Below are positions 42,225 to 51,705 of a stretch of DNA of 64,000 nt, piece by piece. This stretch comes from Maridesulfovibrio sp050916235 (GTDB taxonomy: Bacteria; Desulfobacterota; Desulfovibrionia; Desulfovibrionales; Desulfovibrionaceae). The stretch spans positions 1,798,001-1,862,000 of the forward strand of contig NZ_CP104854.1 of the NCBI RefSeq assembly GCF_050916235.1, read 5' to 3'. Made by a program: the position numbers and the translations under genes. Below the pieces are notes generated by a model that was given only the letters and a program-made list of their open reading frames with translations, was not told the origin of the DNA and made no database searches. How positions within the stretch are numbered: position 1 is the stretch's first letter; each line of letters begins with the position of its first letter.

Positions 42225-43622
42225 ATGACCACTGAACTGAATCTCCTCATCGGCCACCTTTCTGTTGTCGGGGGCTTCATCCTCGCCTCCGTTCTGGTCA
42301 TGTCCATCCTGCGCAAACAGCGTACGTCATCGGCAGCATTTGCATGGCTCATGGCCATTGTCTTCGCTCCATATATAGGTGTTCCGCTGTACCTGATCTT
42401 CGGGGGTCGCAAGCTCAAACGCGATGCCCATACCAAGCAGGACATCCATCTGGAAGTACAGGAGACGGTACCCGCGAAGCAGGCCGACCCCATCGACTCC
42501 CTGCTCCGCGAATACGGTATTCCCGGGGCAACTTCCGGCAACAGGGTCAGGCTCTGCCCTTCAGGAATCGATATTTACAACGAACTGGTTGACCTGATTG
42601 AAAACGCCGAGCACCAGATCCTGATCACCACCTTCATCCTTTCGCGCGACGAAGTGGGCAGGGACATTGTGGAAAGGCTGGCCCGCAAGGCAGCAAGCGG
42701 AGTCACCGTCAGGCTGCTCCTTGATGACATAGGCTCCATGTTCACCACCCGCCGTTTCCTGAAGAAGCTTATCGCCAACGGAGGCAAGGTGGCATACTTC
42801 ATGCCCCTGTTCCGGGCTCCTTTCCACGGCAACAGCAACCTGCGCAACCACCGCAAAATAGCAATCGCCGACCAGACCGTTGTGCTGGCCGGAGGCACAA
42901 ACATCGCCAATGAATACATTGGCCCCAGACCGTGCGAGGACCGCTGGACAGACCTGTCCTTTGTGCTGCGCGGCCCGGCGGTACGTCACTACATAGAAGT
43001 CTTCCAGTCGGACTGGCAGTTTGCGTACGGGGAGAAGGTCAACATTATCCCGCCCTGCACAAGCGGATCTGCCGTCAGCGGAGGCGGTGAAGGGGTCATG
43101 CAGGTCGTTCCCTCCGGGCCTGACGTACCCCGCGACCCGGTTCACGATGCACTGCTTACCGCAGCCTTCACGGCGGAAAAAAGACTCTGGATAGTCACCC
43201 CATATTATGTGCCGGATGAGGCTCTGGCTCAGGCCCTGCGTCTGGCGGCACAGCGCGGGGTCGACGTAAGGGTAGTGATTCCGTCCAAATCTAACCACCT
43301 GCTGGCCGACCTTGCCCGCGGAACCCATCTGCGCGACCTTGAAGCATGCGGGGGCAGGATCATCAAATACCCGCACATGGTACACGCCAAAGTTGTAGTC
43401 GTAGACAGCCGCATTGCAGTTGTAGGCTCCGCCAACATGGATATGCGCAGTCTGTTCCTCAATTATGAAATCGTCATGTTCTCGTACTCCGAACCGGATG
43501 TAACGGCAGTGCATGACTGGGTGCAGAACCTTATCAACCAGAGCAGCGAAGGAACTCAACCGGTGGGATTTGTCCGCGACACTGTCGAAGGCGTAGCCCG
43601 GCTGGTTGCCCCACTGCTCTGA
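42225..43622 (+). CDS. cls: cardiolipin synthase (PLD family)
   Basis: This 465-residue membrane enzyme has two N-terminal TM segments (about 5-25 and 40-60, the PLDc_N region) followed by two phospholipase D domains, each with an HKD motif: HRKIAIAD after LRN (about 210) and HAKVVVVD (about 390). It condenses two phosphatidylglycerols, or PG with another lipid, to cardiolipin. ATG 42225 is taken with AGAAGAG upstream; the frame start 42180 is unsupported. Monocistronic. Confidence 0.94.
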   Translation: MTTELNLLIGHLSVVGGFILASVLVMSILRKQRTSSAAFAWLMAIVFAPYIGVPLYLIFGGRKLKRDAHTKQDIHLEVQETVPAKQADPIDSLLREYGIPGATSGNRVRLCPSGIDIYNELVDLIENAEHQILITTFILSRDEVGRDIVERLARKAASGVTVRLLLDDIGSMFTTRRFLKKLIANGGKVAYFMPLFRAPFHGNSNLRNHRKIAIADQTVVLAGGTNIANEYIGPRPCEDRWTDLSFVLRGPAVRHYIEVFQSDWQFAYGEKVNIIPPCTSGSAVSGGGEGVMQVVPSGPDVPRDPVHDALLTAAFTAEKRLWIVTPYYVPDEALAQALRLAAQRGVDVRVVIPSKSNHLLADLARGTHLRDLEACGGRIIKYPHMVHAKVVVVDSRIAVVGSANMDMRSLFLNYEIVMFSYSEPDVTAVHDWVQNLINQSSEGTQPVGFVRDTVEGVARLVAPLL

Positions 43623-43878
43623 TAATACAACAGAAATATCCCGGAGTTAGCGCGGTGAACTTTCAGGAGCAGACTGAATCTGGGCTGCCCGGAAGCAGCC
43701 CAGATAGGAACCAGTGCCCCGGTTAAAGGCCGCTTTCCTTGCAAATCACCTCAGGAGCTTTATAATCTTTGAGAGTCGAATTACACAGAGGCAGTGTCCA
43801 GCTTCTCCGACATTCATGATCTTCCCATGATCGACATTTCAACAACTCAGAGCAGACTCGCCGCATCGGCCATAATAT

Positions 43879-44805
43879 ATGAAAAAAATTACGTTTATCA
43901 TGCTTTTCACCGTTATCGCGGTTCTCGGTTTTGCCGCCACCAGCTTTGCCTGGGGTCCCGGTGTGCACATGGCCATAGGCAATGCTGTACTCGCCAACAC
44001 CGAACTGCTCCCGACTGCCATTGCACGACTGCTGCTCTCAAACTCAGCCTTATTCCTTTACGGATGTCTTAGTGCGGATATCTTCATCGGCAAGGGCAGC
44101 AAGGCCAAGCGTAAGCACAGCCACAACTGGAAAACCGGATTCGCACTGCTTGCGGAAGCCGACAAACCGCACCTTGAAGCATACTCCCTCGGGTATCTGT
44201 CCCACCTAGCAGCGGACATAGTGGCCCATAACTATTATGTTCCCAACCTGATGCGTCAGGCCCCGGCCGGTGGAAGGCTGACTCATGTCTATATTGAAAT
44301 GCTGGCTGACGATCAGGCCAACTGGTCCGCGCAGCAGGCTACAAGACTTTTCCGGCAGGCCACTCAGGAAGCGGACCTGACCCTGCGCAAGCATATGGAT
44401 GCCCGCAAGCTCAGCTTCTTCCTGAAAAAAGGCGTCTTTCACCAGACCATCGGGCTGCTGGAATACAAGACCGTGACCCGCTCCCTGAACTTCTCCAGAA
44501 AGGTCATCCCGGCTTATCACCACGAATACCTGCAATCAGTGCTCGACTATTCCTATAGACTCGTACTCGACCTGCTTCATAATCCGGCTCAGGCTACCGC
44601 ACTCAATTTCGATCCCATAGGCAGCCGTAACATCGGGCTGGCTACAAAGGAAAACGGCTGGCGTAAAGCGCTGAAGCTTAGCGCAGCACCGGCAACAAGA
44701 TTCAAGATCGACCCCAGCATCACGATCCTGCCGCCCCCTGCGGGCATCGACATGTTATTCAAATCGCCGGTCATGCCACAGCTCAAGCCATTTCCGGACT
44801 ACTGA
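43879..44805 (+). CDS. zinc-dependent phospholipase C-like exported protein
   Basis: This 308-residue protein has a signal peptide cleaved after SFA, so the mature chain begins WGPGVHMAIG, giving the N-terminal Trp and early His typical of the zinc-dependent PLC fold. Further zinc ligands appear in the D-I-F and HSHNW segments and in LGYLSHLAADIVAHN. Relatives hydrolyse phospholipids, but many bacterial ones of this short type are uncharacterised. The start ATG 43879 has no clear Shine-Dalgarno. Confidence 0.8.
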   Translation: MKKITFIMLFTVIAVLGFAATSFAWGPGVHMAIGNAVLANTELLPTAIARLLLSNSALFLYGCLSADIFIGKGSKAKRKHSHNWKTGFALLAEADKPHLEAYSLGYLSHLAADIVAHNYYVPNLMRQAPAGGRLTHVYIEMLADDQANWSAQQATRLFRQATQEADLTLRKHMDARKLSFFLKKGVFHQTIGLLEYKTVTRSLNFSRKVIPAYHHEYLQSVLDYSYRLVLDLLHNPAQATALNFDPIGSRNIGLATKENGWRKALKLSAAPATRFKIDPSITILPPPAGIDMLFKSPVMPQLKPFPDY

Positions 44806-45520
44806 TCCCCAGCGATACCGCCTGCAGGCGAATTCAATTTAAGACAAATCAACAGCAGGCCACTTTCATGAATATAATTCTGAAACTCACCACTCAAACC
44901 ACCCTAAATTGCGCGTTTTTCAAAAAAACGGCGAATTTTCATTCAGGACCAGCATCCAAATCTTCGCCGAATCAAAGTTGATACACTACCCCTGCATTAA
45001 CAATGTTGTTTCAGCAAATCCAATGTTGTAATCAACCACACTACACTGATTTCACATTGGCAATGCATCATCATAATGCATTTTACATCTTCCAATACAG
45101 TTATTGATTATCGAAACAAGTTTTTCCAAACCGTACAATCGGGCCTCCACAACTTGACAATTTTGGCATATTTTTTAATGCTTATATTTTTTATTAAATA
45201 AAACAAGTATGTTATTTAGCAAAAACATATTCCAATTATGTAAACACATGGACAACACAGACAGCTATGAGAAAATTTTCACCAACGCATTGATTCCAAA
45301 ATCAACAGACCTGAAATTCCAGCATCCCAGTAAGGAACCGGCGACACCGCCCTCATAATAACCTGATATAAAGCACTTTTTATCCAAACATACCCGCTGA
45401 ATTTTATTTACTGCACATTTCTCTACTACAGAGCTTGTACTGTTGACTTGCAACGCAGTCGGACATACTTGGGACTCACGAACAACGCAATTTAACCAAA
45501 TTTCCCTGGAGGAATATAAT
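44806..45520. other. long AT-rich intergenic region
   Basis: Over 700 bases, strongly A/T-rich between about 44870 and 45260, contain no plausible gene. Notable are two CAATGTTGT direct repeats (about 45002 and 45022) and a TTTATTAAATAAA near-palindrome around 45191. A -35-like TTGACT (about 45442) with TACTTG 17 bases later could be the promoter of the small membrane protein gene. The region could hold an unrecognised RNA. Confidence 0.4.
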
Positions 45521-45769
45521 ATGTACGCAATCGGAACCATCAAGGCCTGGGCAGCTACCCGCGCAGCACGCGGCACCGGTGAAGCAAACCACAGCCTGCA
45601 TGCAGTGCTGACCATCGCAACTCTCGGTCTCTGGCTTCCCGTCTGGACCGTGGTCGCAATCCGTCAGACCAACCGTACCAAGATGAGAAGCACCCTCGTG
45701 GACCTGCGCCACATCGAGCGTCTCGAAATATCCCCCGAATACCGCCGTCAGCTTGCCCGCATGTCCTAA
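45521..45769 (+). CDS. small single-pass membrane protein, unknown
   Basis: This 82-residue protein begins at ATG 45521 behind TGGAGGA. One hydrophobic segment (about 29-48, HAVLTIATLGLWLPVWTVVA) follows a short amphipathic N-terminus with several Ala/Arg, and a basic then charged C-terminal half should lie in the cytoplasm. No family was recognised, though Trp/Pro-rich membrane hairpins of this kind occur in small phage-derived proteins. It stands alone after a long AT-rich gap and is closed by a terminator. Confidence 0.7.
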   Translation: MYAIGTIKAWAATRAARGTGEANHSLHAVLTIATLGLWLPVWTVVAIRQTNRTKMRSTLVDLRHIERLEISPEYRRQLARMS

Positions 45770-45801
45770 ACGGTCAAACTGAATACGGTTACAAATCTTT
45801 C

Positions 45802-45842
45802 GCACCGGCATCCTGATCATACAGAATGCCGGTGCACTTTTA
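45802..45842 (+). terminator. terminator after the small membrane protein gene
   Basis: GCACCGGCAT pairs with ATGCCGGTGC around a 17-base loop, followed by ACTTTTAT. Confidence 0.8.
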
Positions 45843-46024
45843 TCTGCTCCCTGAGGCAATTTCAGGGGTGTACATAAATCCAGGACCGTCCTAAGATCAC
45901 CCATCACCTGCCGCATACTGCGGCCCCGTCTGTTTCCCGCGCCAAATAAACAGATCATGTTAATGCCCGGCATTCCCTCTGCAAGGGATGCTGATTCAAC
46001 TATCACCCAACGCGAGGAACACTT

Positions 46025-46660
46025 ATGTTTGATTACGACATTGCACACTGGTCCACATTTCTGCTGGCCGCTTTCCTTCTTAACATTGCCCCCGGACCAG
46101 ATTTCGCCTTCATCCTCAGCCATACGGTTACCGGAGGACGCAAAGCCGGTTTTGCCGCCATGCTCGGCATCTGGACCGGAGCCTTCGGACACGTTGTACT
46201 TGCCGCACTGGGGCTCTCAGCCATTATTGCGGCATCCGCCACTGCCTTTTCCGTGGTGAAATGGGTCGGAGTCGGCTATCTGTTCTGGCTCGCCATACAG
46301 GCTCTCCGTTCCAAAGGCAGTCATCTGGATATCCGCAGAGACTCCTCAGTCAAAAGCACAGCAGCGATTTTCAGACAGGGCGTGCTTGTGGACCTGCTCA
46401 ATCCCAAGGTGGCAACTTTCTTTCTGGCATTTCTGCCCCAGTTTGTGGTGGAAGGAGCAGGGCCGGTCTGGGCTCAGTTGGCACTGCACGGAACATTGAT
46501 CATTGTTATGGCCGCGCTTGTGGAGCCGCCCCTGATTTTTGCCGGAGACCGCATAACCGGCAGACTTCGCGAAAGCCAGAGAATGCAGACCTGGCTGGAC
46601 CGGGCACTGGGGTGCGTCTTCATCGCCTTCGGTGTCAAGCTGGCTATGCATGAGCAATAA
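46025..46660 (+). CDS. LysE/RhtB family amino acid exporter
   Basis: This 211-residue inner-membrane protein has six hydrophobic segments and the family start FLLAAFLLNIAPGPDFAFILSHT, with conserved GxxGxxxG helix contacts in KAGFAAMLGIWTGAFGH, and the LLNPKVATFFLAFLPQF motif. It probably exports an amino acid or derivative (threonine/homoserine-type); the substrate is not predictable. ATG 46025 follows GAGGA. It is 76 bases upstream of the SppA-like gene. Confidence 0.9.
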   Translation: MFDYDIAHWSTFLLAAFLLNIAPGPDFAFILSHTVTGGRKAGFAAMLGIWTGAFGHVVLAALGLSAIIAASATAFSVVKWVGVGYLFWLAIQALRSKGSHLDIRRDSSVKSTAAIFRQGVLVDLLNPKVATFFLAFLPQFVVEGAGPVWAQLALHGTLIIVMAALVEPPLIFAGDRITGRLRESQRMQTWLDRALGCVFIAFGVKLAMHEQ

Positions 46661-46736
46661 CAGGCTGACAAGTCAGAGCCCGCCTTTGCCTTCCCCATCC
46701 CGTTCTGTTATTTTCCTGCAAACAAACGGAGTACCC

Positions 46737-47705
46737 ATGAAAAAGATTACCCTGCTCATATTTTTATTCGTGACCGCCCTGCTCTGCGGATGTCAGGCCA
46801 AGATGAACCTGTTTCCGGACGGGACCGATCCGCTCCTTGAGCAGACCCTGCAGGGCGAAGGCCCGAACAAGGTGCTGCTGATTTCCGTGGACGGAACAAT
46901 TTCCGACGAACCTAAACGCGGCCTTTTCGGCTATGCCCCCAGTCTGGTGCAGGAAGTTGTCTCCCGCCTGAAACTTGCGGAAAAGGATGATGACATCAAA
47001 GGGCTGGTCATCAAGGTCAACTCTCCCGGAGGGGGCGTTACCGCCAGTGATGTGCTCTACAATGAGGTTGTACGCTTCAAGGAAAAGACCGGAGCAAAAG
47101 TGGTTGTGTCCATGATGGATGTAGCTGCTTCGGGCGGCTATTACATCAGCCTGCCGGCAGACAGGATCATGGCACACCCCACCACGCTGACCGGTTCGGT
47201 GGGGGTCATCTTCATCCGGCCAAAAATCGACGGGCTCATGGACAAGATCGGAGTATCGGTTGAAGTATCCAAATCCGGCCGGAACAAGGACATGGGCTTC
47301 CCGTTCAAGCCTGACACGGAAGAACAGAAGCAGATCATTGATGCCATCATCAAAGACTATGCCGACCGCTTTCAGGCACTGGTCAAAAAGAACCGTTCCA
47401 TTTCCGAGGACCATCTCAAAACGGTTTTCACCGCACAGGTTTTCAGTGCTGAAGGAGCAAAAAAGATCGGCCTGATCGACGGAACCGGTTACCTGCCGGA
47501 CGCGGTGCAAGAAGTCTGCAGGCTTGCAGGAATACCTGAAAACTCCAAGGTTATCAGCTATAAGCGCAAGTCGTATCCTAACGACACCATGTACAATTCG
47601 TTAAGTGCGCATGCATCTGCTCCGGCACTCATCAACATAGACGCAGGAAACCTGCTGCCGCCCAAGGCCGGATTTCATTATCTGTGGCTTCCGGCGGCGG
47701 AATGA
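46737..47705 (+). CDS. sppA: signal peptide peptidase SppA-like lipoprotein
   Basis: This 322-residue serine protease of family S49 has a lipoprotein signal ending LLCGC (Cys19). Motifs: IKGLVIKVNSPGGGVTASD, catalytic Ser in MDVAASGGYYIS (about residue 133), HPTTLTGSVGVIF, and SGRNKDMGFP, which contains the general-base lysine of the Ser-Lys dyad in SppA. It degrades signal peptides and membrane protein fragments in the envelope. ATG 46737 has GGAG upstream; the frame start 46632 overlaps LysE and is not used. The lipid anchor replaces the usual TM anchor, which is less common. Confidence 0.9.
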   Translation: MKKITLLIFLFVTALLCGCQAKMNLFPDGTDPLLEQTLQGEGPNKVLLISVDGTISDEPKRGLFGYAPSLVQEVVSRLKLAEKDDDIKGLVIKVNSPGGGVTASDVLYNEVVRFKEKTGAKVVVSMMDVAASGGYYISLPADRIMAHPTTLTGSVGVIFIRPKIDGLMDKIGVSVEVSKSGRNKDMGFPFKPDTEEQKQIIDAIIKDYADRFQALVKKNRSISEDHLKTVFTAQVFSAEGAKKIGLIDGTGYLPDAVQEVCRLAGIPENSKVISYKRKSYPNDTMYNSLSAHASAPALINIDAGNLLPPKAGFHYLWLPAAE

Positions 47706-47794
47706 TTATAGGGACACTGCTTTGCTTTCCTGAAAAAAACATGTATGAACTGCCCGTTTGACCAGATGACAGCAACCCCTTACCGGAGGAATTA

Positions 47795-48151
47795 ATGAAA
47801 AAGACCAGCCTGAACATTGCATTCATTCTGTTTTTTTCCCTTGCTGTTATCAGCGCCTGCACTCAGGAGACCCAGAACCGCATCGGCCGCACCATCCAGA
47901 ACTGGACCGGTGTTGACGGTGTTCTGGAGATCTATTCCGGAGGCAAGCTCATCAAGCGTTTCGTCAAGATCGACAAGCTCTCCACTGCTGCGGGAACCAA
48001 GGAACAGGTTCATCGCCCCTACCGTTTCGGTTACGGCGTCCTTGATGCCAACCTCAACGGCAAGGCAGACCCCGAAGAGAAAAAAGTCTATTTCGAATTC
48101 AGTGACTACTCCACCAACTACGTCTTCTTTGAAGATCCCGACGTAAAATAA
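47795..48151 (+). CDS. small lipoprotein, unknown
   Basis: This 118-residue predicted lipoprotein has a signal ending AVISAC (Cys22) and a mature part with a beta-strand-rich pattern (GVLEIYSGGKLIKRFVKIDKL ... YRFGYGVLDANLNGKAD). The GKLIKRF and DANLNGKADPEE segments repeat nothing known to me. ATG 47795 follows CCGGAGGA, so translation is likely strong. It is closed by a terminator. Confidence 0.75.
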   Translation: MKKTSLNIAFILFFSLAVISACTQETQNRIGRTIQNWTGVDGVLEIYSGGKLIKRFVKIDKLSTAAGTKEQVHRPYRFGYGVLDANLNGKADPEEKKVYFEFSDYSTNYVFFEDPDVK

Positions 48152-48157
48152 TTATCA

Positions 48158-48187
48158 GGCCGGACTTTCCAAGTCCGGCATTTTTTT
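48158..48187 (+). terminator. terminator after the lipoprotein gene, abutting the next start codon
   Basis: GCCGGACTT pairs with AAGTCCGGC around a 3-base loop, followed by ATTTTTTT. It ends 4-5 bases before the ATG of the amidohydrolase gene. Confidence 0.9.
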
Positions 48188-48191
48188 GCCC

Positions 48192-49334
48192 ATGAATAAA
48201 TGTATCAGAGCAGCGCGAGCTGTAACAATGACACGCGGGGAAAGTCTTATCCACGACTTTGCCCTGCTCCATGACGGTGAACGCATCCTTGAAACCGGAA
48301 GCTGGGATAATATCAAAAACGGCTTTACCGGTGAGGTCGAAGACCTCGGTGACGTGACCATAACGCCGGGGCTGATCAACGCCCATGTGCACCTTGAACT
48401 GTCCCACCTCCAGGGCAGGACCGTTCAGGGACAGGGCTTTACCGGCTGGGTGAAGTCCCTGCTGGGCAACCCGCTTTACGACCTGAATGAGCAGGCTGTG
48501 CGCGAAGCCCTGCTGGGTATGAAGCAGACCGGCACGGCATTCTGCGTGGACATCTCCACCCGCAACTGTGCAGCTATCGCAGGAATTATGGATGAACTGT
48601 CCATGGGCTTTTACGCCTGCTGCGAGGCCATAGGATTGCAGCCCCCGAAAGATGGGGCAAAATTCTTCCCCAGCAGGGAGTTCAGACACGGCCACGCCGC
48701 CGGTTCCGGGCACGCCCTGTACTCAACGGCCCCGGAACTGCTTAAGGCGGTCAAAAAGGCGGATAACGACGCCGGGCTGACCTTTCCGATCCACCTTGCC
48801 GAAAACGAGGAGGAAGACGAAATCGTAGCCAGAGGAACAGGAGTATTCGCCGAGATGCTCAAGGGGGCAGGCATGCTAGCCGACTGCGGCAGAAAGGGGC
48901 AAAGCCCGGTAGAATACGCCGACTCCCTCGGACTGCTGGACAGATCCACCCTTGCAGTGCACTGCGTCAGGGTAACCGACAGGGATATTGAAACCCTTGC
49001 TGCAAGGGAGACTAACGTGTGCCTCTGCCCGCGATCCAACGAATACATCGGCGAGGGACGTGCGCCATGGGAAAAAATCCTGAACTCTGGTATAAAGACC
49101 TGTCTGGGCACGGACAGCATCGCTTCCAACCATGACCTGAACATGTGGAACGAACTGGAATTCCTGCTCAAAAACATAAATATTTCATTGTCCGCCCAGG
49201 ACGCGCTTGCACTGGTTACAACCAACGGCGCCAGGGCACTCAACATAGCTGAATCATATGGTTCTCTGGAAAAGGGCAAACGGGCGGTTTTCGCCATCGT
49301 TCCAGCCCATCTGGAAGACCTTCTGTTCGCATAA
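48192..49334 (+). CDS. amidohydrolase, aminodeoxyfutalosine deaminase-like
   Basis: This 380-residue metal-dependent hydrolase of the TrzN/ATZ-SAH deaminase group has the metal HxH motif ITPGLINAHVHLELSHL (about 55), later His in FPIHLAENEEE and LAVHCVRV, and the metal Asp in LGTDSIASN. This group deaminates purine derivatives (5'-methylthioadenosine, S-adenosylhomocysteine) or 6-amino-6-deoxyfutalosine in menaquinone synthesis; the last is attractive for a sulfate reducer but not proven. ATG 48192 lies directly behind a terminator and has no ribosome site; M13 (48228) is an alternative. pyrB follows 42 bases later. Confidence 0.83.
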   Translation: MNKCIRAARAVTMTRGESLIHDFALLHDGERILETGSWDNIKNGFTGEVEDLGDVTITPGLINAHVHLELSHLQGRTVQGQGFTGWVKSLLGNPLYDLNEQAVREALLGMKQTGTAFCVDISTRNCAAIAGIMDELSMGFYACCEAIGLQPPKDGAKFFPSREFRHGHAAGSGHALYSTAPELLKAVKKADNDAGLTFPIHLAENEEEDEIVARGTGVFAEMLKGAGMLADCGRKGQSPVEYADSLGLLDRSTLAVHCVRVTDRDIETLAARETNVCLCPRSNEYIGEGRAPWEKILNSGIKTCLGTDSIASNHDLNMWNELEFLLKNINISLSAQDALALVTTNGARALNIAESYGSLEKGKRAVFAIVPAHLEDLLFA

Positions 49335-49376
49335 CTTTTATTCAGCCTGCCGCAGGTACGGCTCAAAGAGGTTTCT

Positions 49377-50303
49377 ATGGAATGGCAGCATAAAGACCTG
49401 CTGGACATCACTCAGCTCAGCAAAGAAGAAGTGTGGCATGTATTTGAAACCGCCACCTATTTTCAGGAAATCAACTCCCGACCGGTAAAAAAGGTTCCCA
49501 CCCTCAAAGGCCATAGCGTGGTCCTTTTTTTTGCCGAACCGAGCACCAGAACCAAAACGTCCTTCGACATGGCCGGAAAAAGGCTCTCCTGCGACACCTT
49601 TTCGCTGGCAAAAAGCTCCAGCAGCCTGACCAAGGGCGAAACGCTCAAGGACACAGCCCTGACCCTGCAGGCCATGGCCCCTGACGGAATAGTCATCCGT
49701 CACTGGGCCAGCGGTGCAGCGCAGTTCCTTGCCGAACGCCTTGACTGCAGCATCATAAATGCCGGTGACGGCCGCCACGCCCACCCGACCCAGGCCCTGC
49801 TTGACGGCTTCACCCTCTATCAGGAATGGGGTTCCCTTGAAGGAAAGACCGTGCTCATTCTCGGTGACATCGCCCACAGCCGTGTGGCCCGTTCCAACGT
49901 CATCCTGCTGACCATGATGGGCGCAAAAGTCCGCCTCTGCGGCCCGCGCACCCTGCTCCCTCCCTACCTCAAGAACTGGCCTGTGACAGTCTACACAGAC
50001 GTCAACGAAGCCAGCAAAGGGGTGGACGCTATCATGTGCCTGCGCCTGCAGCTCGAACGCCAGCAGGCCGGACTGCTGCCTGACATCCGCGAGTATTCCA
50101 AGTATTTCGGCCTCGGCTACAGACAGCTTGAACTGGCCTCTCCGGACGTAAAGGTCATGCACCCCGGTCCCATGAACCGTGGGGTCGAGATCAATTCCGA
50201 GATTGCCGACTCAGCGGCCAGCCTTGTGCTTGATCAGGTTTCAAGCGGTGTTGCCACCCGCATGGCCCTTCTCTACCTCTACCTTACCAGCAAGAAGAAA
50301 TAA
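49377..50303 (+). CDS. pyrB: aspartate carbamoyltransferase catalytic subunit
   Basis: This 308-residue enzyme (usual ~300-310) joins carbamoyl phosphate and aspartate in pyrimidine synthesis. Carbamoyl-phosphate site PSTRTKTSF (about 57-65), HPTQALLDG and the C-terminal VMHPGPMNRGVEI block are all present. ATG 49377 follows AAAGAGG. It is 12 bases upstream of pyrC, so the two form an operon. No pyrI regulatory subunit is seen, so allosteric control like that in E. coli is unlikely. Confidence 0.97.
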   Translation: MEWQHKDLLDITQLSKEEVWHVFETATYFQEINSRPVKKVPTLKGHSVVLFFAEPSTRTKTSFDMAGKRLSCDTFSLAKSSSSLTKGETLKDTALTLQAMAPDGIVIRHWASGAAQFLAERLDCSIINAGDGRHAHPTQALLDGFTLYQEWGSLEGKTVLILGDIAHSRVARSNVILLTMMGAKVRLCGPRTLLPPYLKNWPVTVYTDVNEASKGVDAIMCLRLQLERQQAGLLPDIREYSKYFGLGYRQLELASPDVKVMHPGPMNRGVEINSEIADSAASLVLDQVSSGVATRMALLYLYLTSKKK

Positions 50304-50315
50304 GGAGGCCCGACC

Positions 50316-51587
50316 ATGTCCCATCCCGAACTCGTAGTCCGCAAGGCGGTCTGGAAAGGCGAAGAAGTCGACCTTCTCGTTGCCGACGGTAAAATTCTCG
50401 AAGTAGTTCCCTCTTCCGATACCATGTACGAAGGCGCAGAAGTCATCGCCGCCCGCGGCCTGCTGCTCATGCCCAGCCTGACCGACGTACACACCCATCT
50501 GCGCGAACCCGGCTTCGAATACAAGGAAAGTATTGCCTCCGGCCTCAAAGCGGCCGTACACGGCGGGTTTTCAAACATCATGTGCATGGCCAATACTGCC
50601 CCGGTCAACGACAACTCCGTTGTCACCGATGAAATGCTCGCCAAGGCAAAGCAAGCCTATCCCGCAGGCGGCCCCAGACTTTTTCCCATTGGTGCGCTGA
50701 CCAAAAAGCTCGAAGGCAAGGAACTTGCCCCCATGCATGAACTGGCCGAGGCCGGCTGCATGGCTTTCTCAAACGACGGTGTCCCGGTAAAAAGCAGCGA
50801 ACTTTTCCGCCGGGCCATGGAATACGCTTCCGACACCGGCAGACCGGTCATTGATCATTGTGAAGATCCATACCTTGAACCGGCAGCCGGGGTTAACGAA
50901 GGCGAGGTATCCTCCCTGCTGGGTCTTGCCGGACAGCCCGATGTTGCCGAAGCGGCACAGGTGGCCCGCGACCTGCTCTTTGCAGAATATCTGGATATGC
51001 ATGTCCATCTGGCCCACATATCCTGCCGCAAGTCAGTTGATCTGATCGCATGGGCCAAGAAGCGCGGCGTGAAAGTGACTGCCGAAACCTGCCCGCACTA
51101 CCTGCTGCTCACTGAAGACGCCGTGCGCGGCTACGGGACCGACACCAAGGTCAACCCGCCCCTGCGTACCACCGACGATGTGGAAGCACTGCTGGCAGGT
51201 ATCAAGGACGGCACCATCGATATGTTCGCTACCGACCACGCTCCCCACGCGGCCCACGAAAAGGAAGTTGAATTCATGGTCGCCCCCTGCGGCATCTCCG
51301 GTCTGGACACCGCCCTGCCGCTGACATGGTCGCTGGTAGCTTCCGGAAAGCTGACCTTTGACGACTTCATCCGCATGTGGACCACCGCCCCCTGCAAAAC
51401 CTTCAAGTTGCCGCTCAACAGATTTATTCCGGGCGACCCTGCTGATTTTTTCCTCTTCGACCCGAATGAAGAGTGGATTCTGACCGCTGAAAGCATGCAT
51501 TCCAAAGGCAAAAACACTCCTTTCATGGGTCAAACCCTGAAAGGGCGGGTTATAAGCCATTTCCTTAGCGGGAAAAAAATAGTATGA
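50316..51587 (+). CDS. pyrC: dihydroorotase
   Basis: This 423-residue type I dihydroorotase cyclises carbamoyl aspartate to dihydroorotate. Zinc motif DVHTHLREPGFEYKE (about 58-72), MANTAPVNDN, the second-metal His in HVHLAHISC, and the late ATDHAPHAAHEKEVEF motif with the catalytic Asp are intact. ATG 50316 follows AAGGAGG. Cotranscribed with pyrB; active class I partners in such operons often bind PyrB, which is not testable here. Confidence 0.97.
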   Translation: MSHPELVVRKAVWKGEEVDLLVADGKILEVVPSSDTMYEGAEVIAARGLLLMPSLTDVHTHLREPGFEYKESIASGLKAAVHGGFSNIMCMANTAPVNDNSVVTDEMLAKAKQAYPAGGPRLFPIGALTKKLEGKELAPMHELAEAGCMAFSNDGVPVKSSELFRRAMEYASDTGRPVIDHCEDPYLEPAAGVNEGEVSSLLGLAGQPDVAEAAQVARDLLFAEYLDMHVHLAHISCRKSVDLIAWAKKRGVKVTAETCPHYLLLTEDAVRGYGTDTKVNPPLRTTDDVEALLAGIKDGTIDMFATDHAPHAAHEKEVEFMVAPCGISGLDTALPLTWSLVASGKLTFDDFIRMWTTAPCKTFKLPLNRFIPGDPADFFLFDPNEEWILTAESMHSKGKNTPFMGQTLKGRVISHFLSGKKIV

Positions 51588-51705
51588 CCTCTTGAAAAGG
51601 TGGTTTAAAAGGCCGCCAATCAAGGCAAAAGATTAATAATTTTATATAATTGATCGATCTCTGTTGCTGAGGTGACAGGCTGTTTATTTCTGATAAGGAG
51701 AAATT

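Noticed and set aside
45265..45615. 116-codon minus-strand ORF overlapping the small membrane protein gene.
   Set aside because: Opposite-strand shadow over a better-supported gene with a strong ribosome site.
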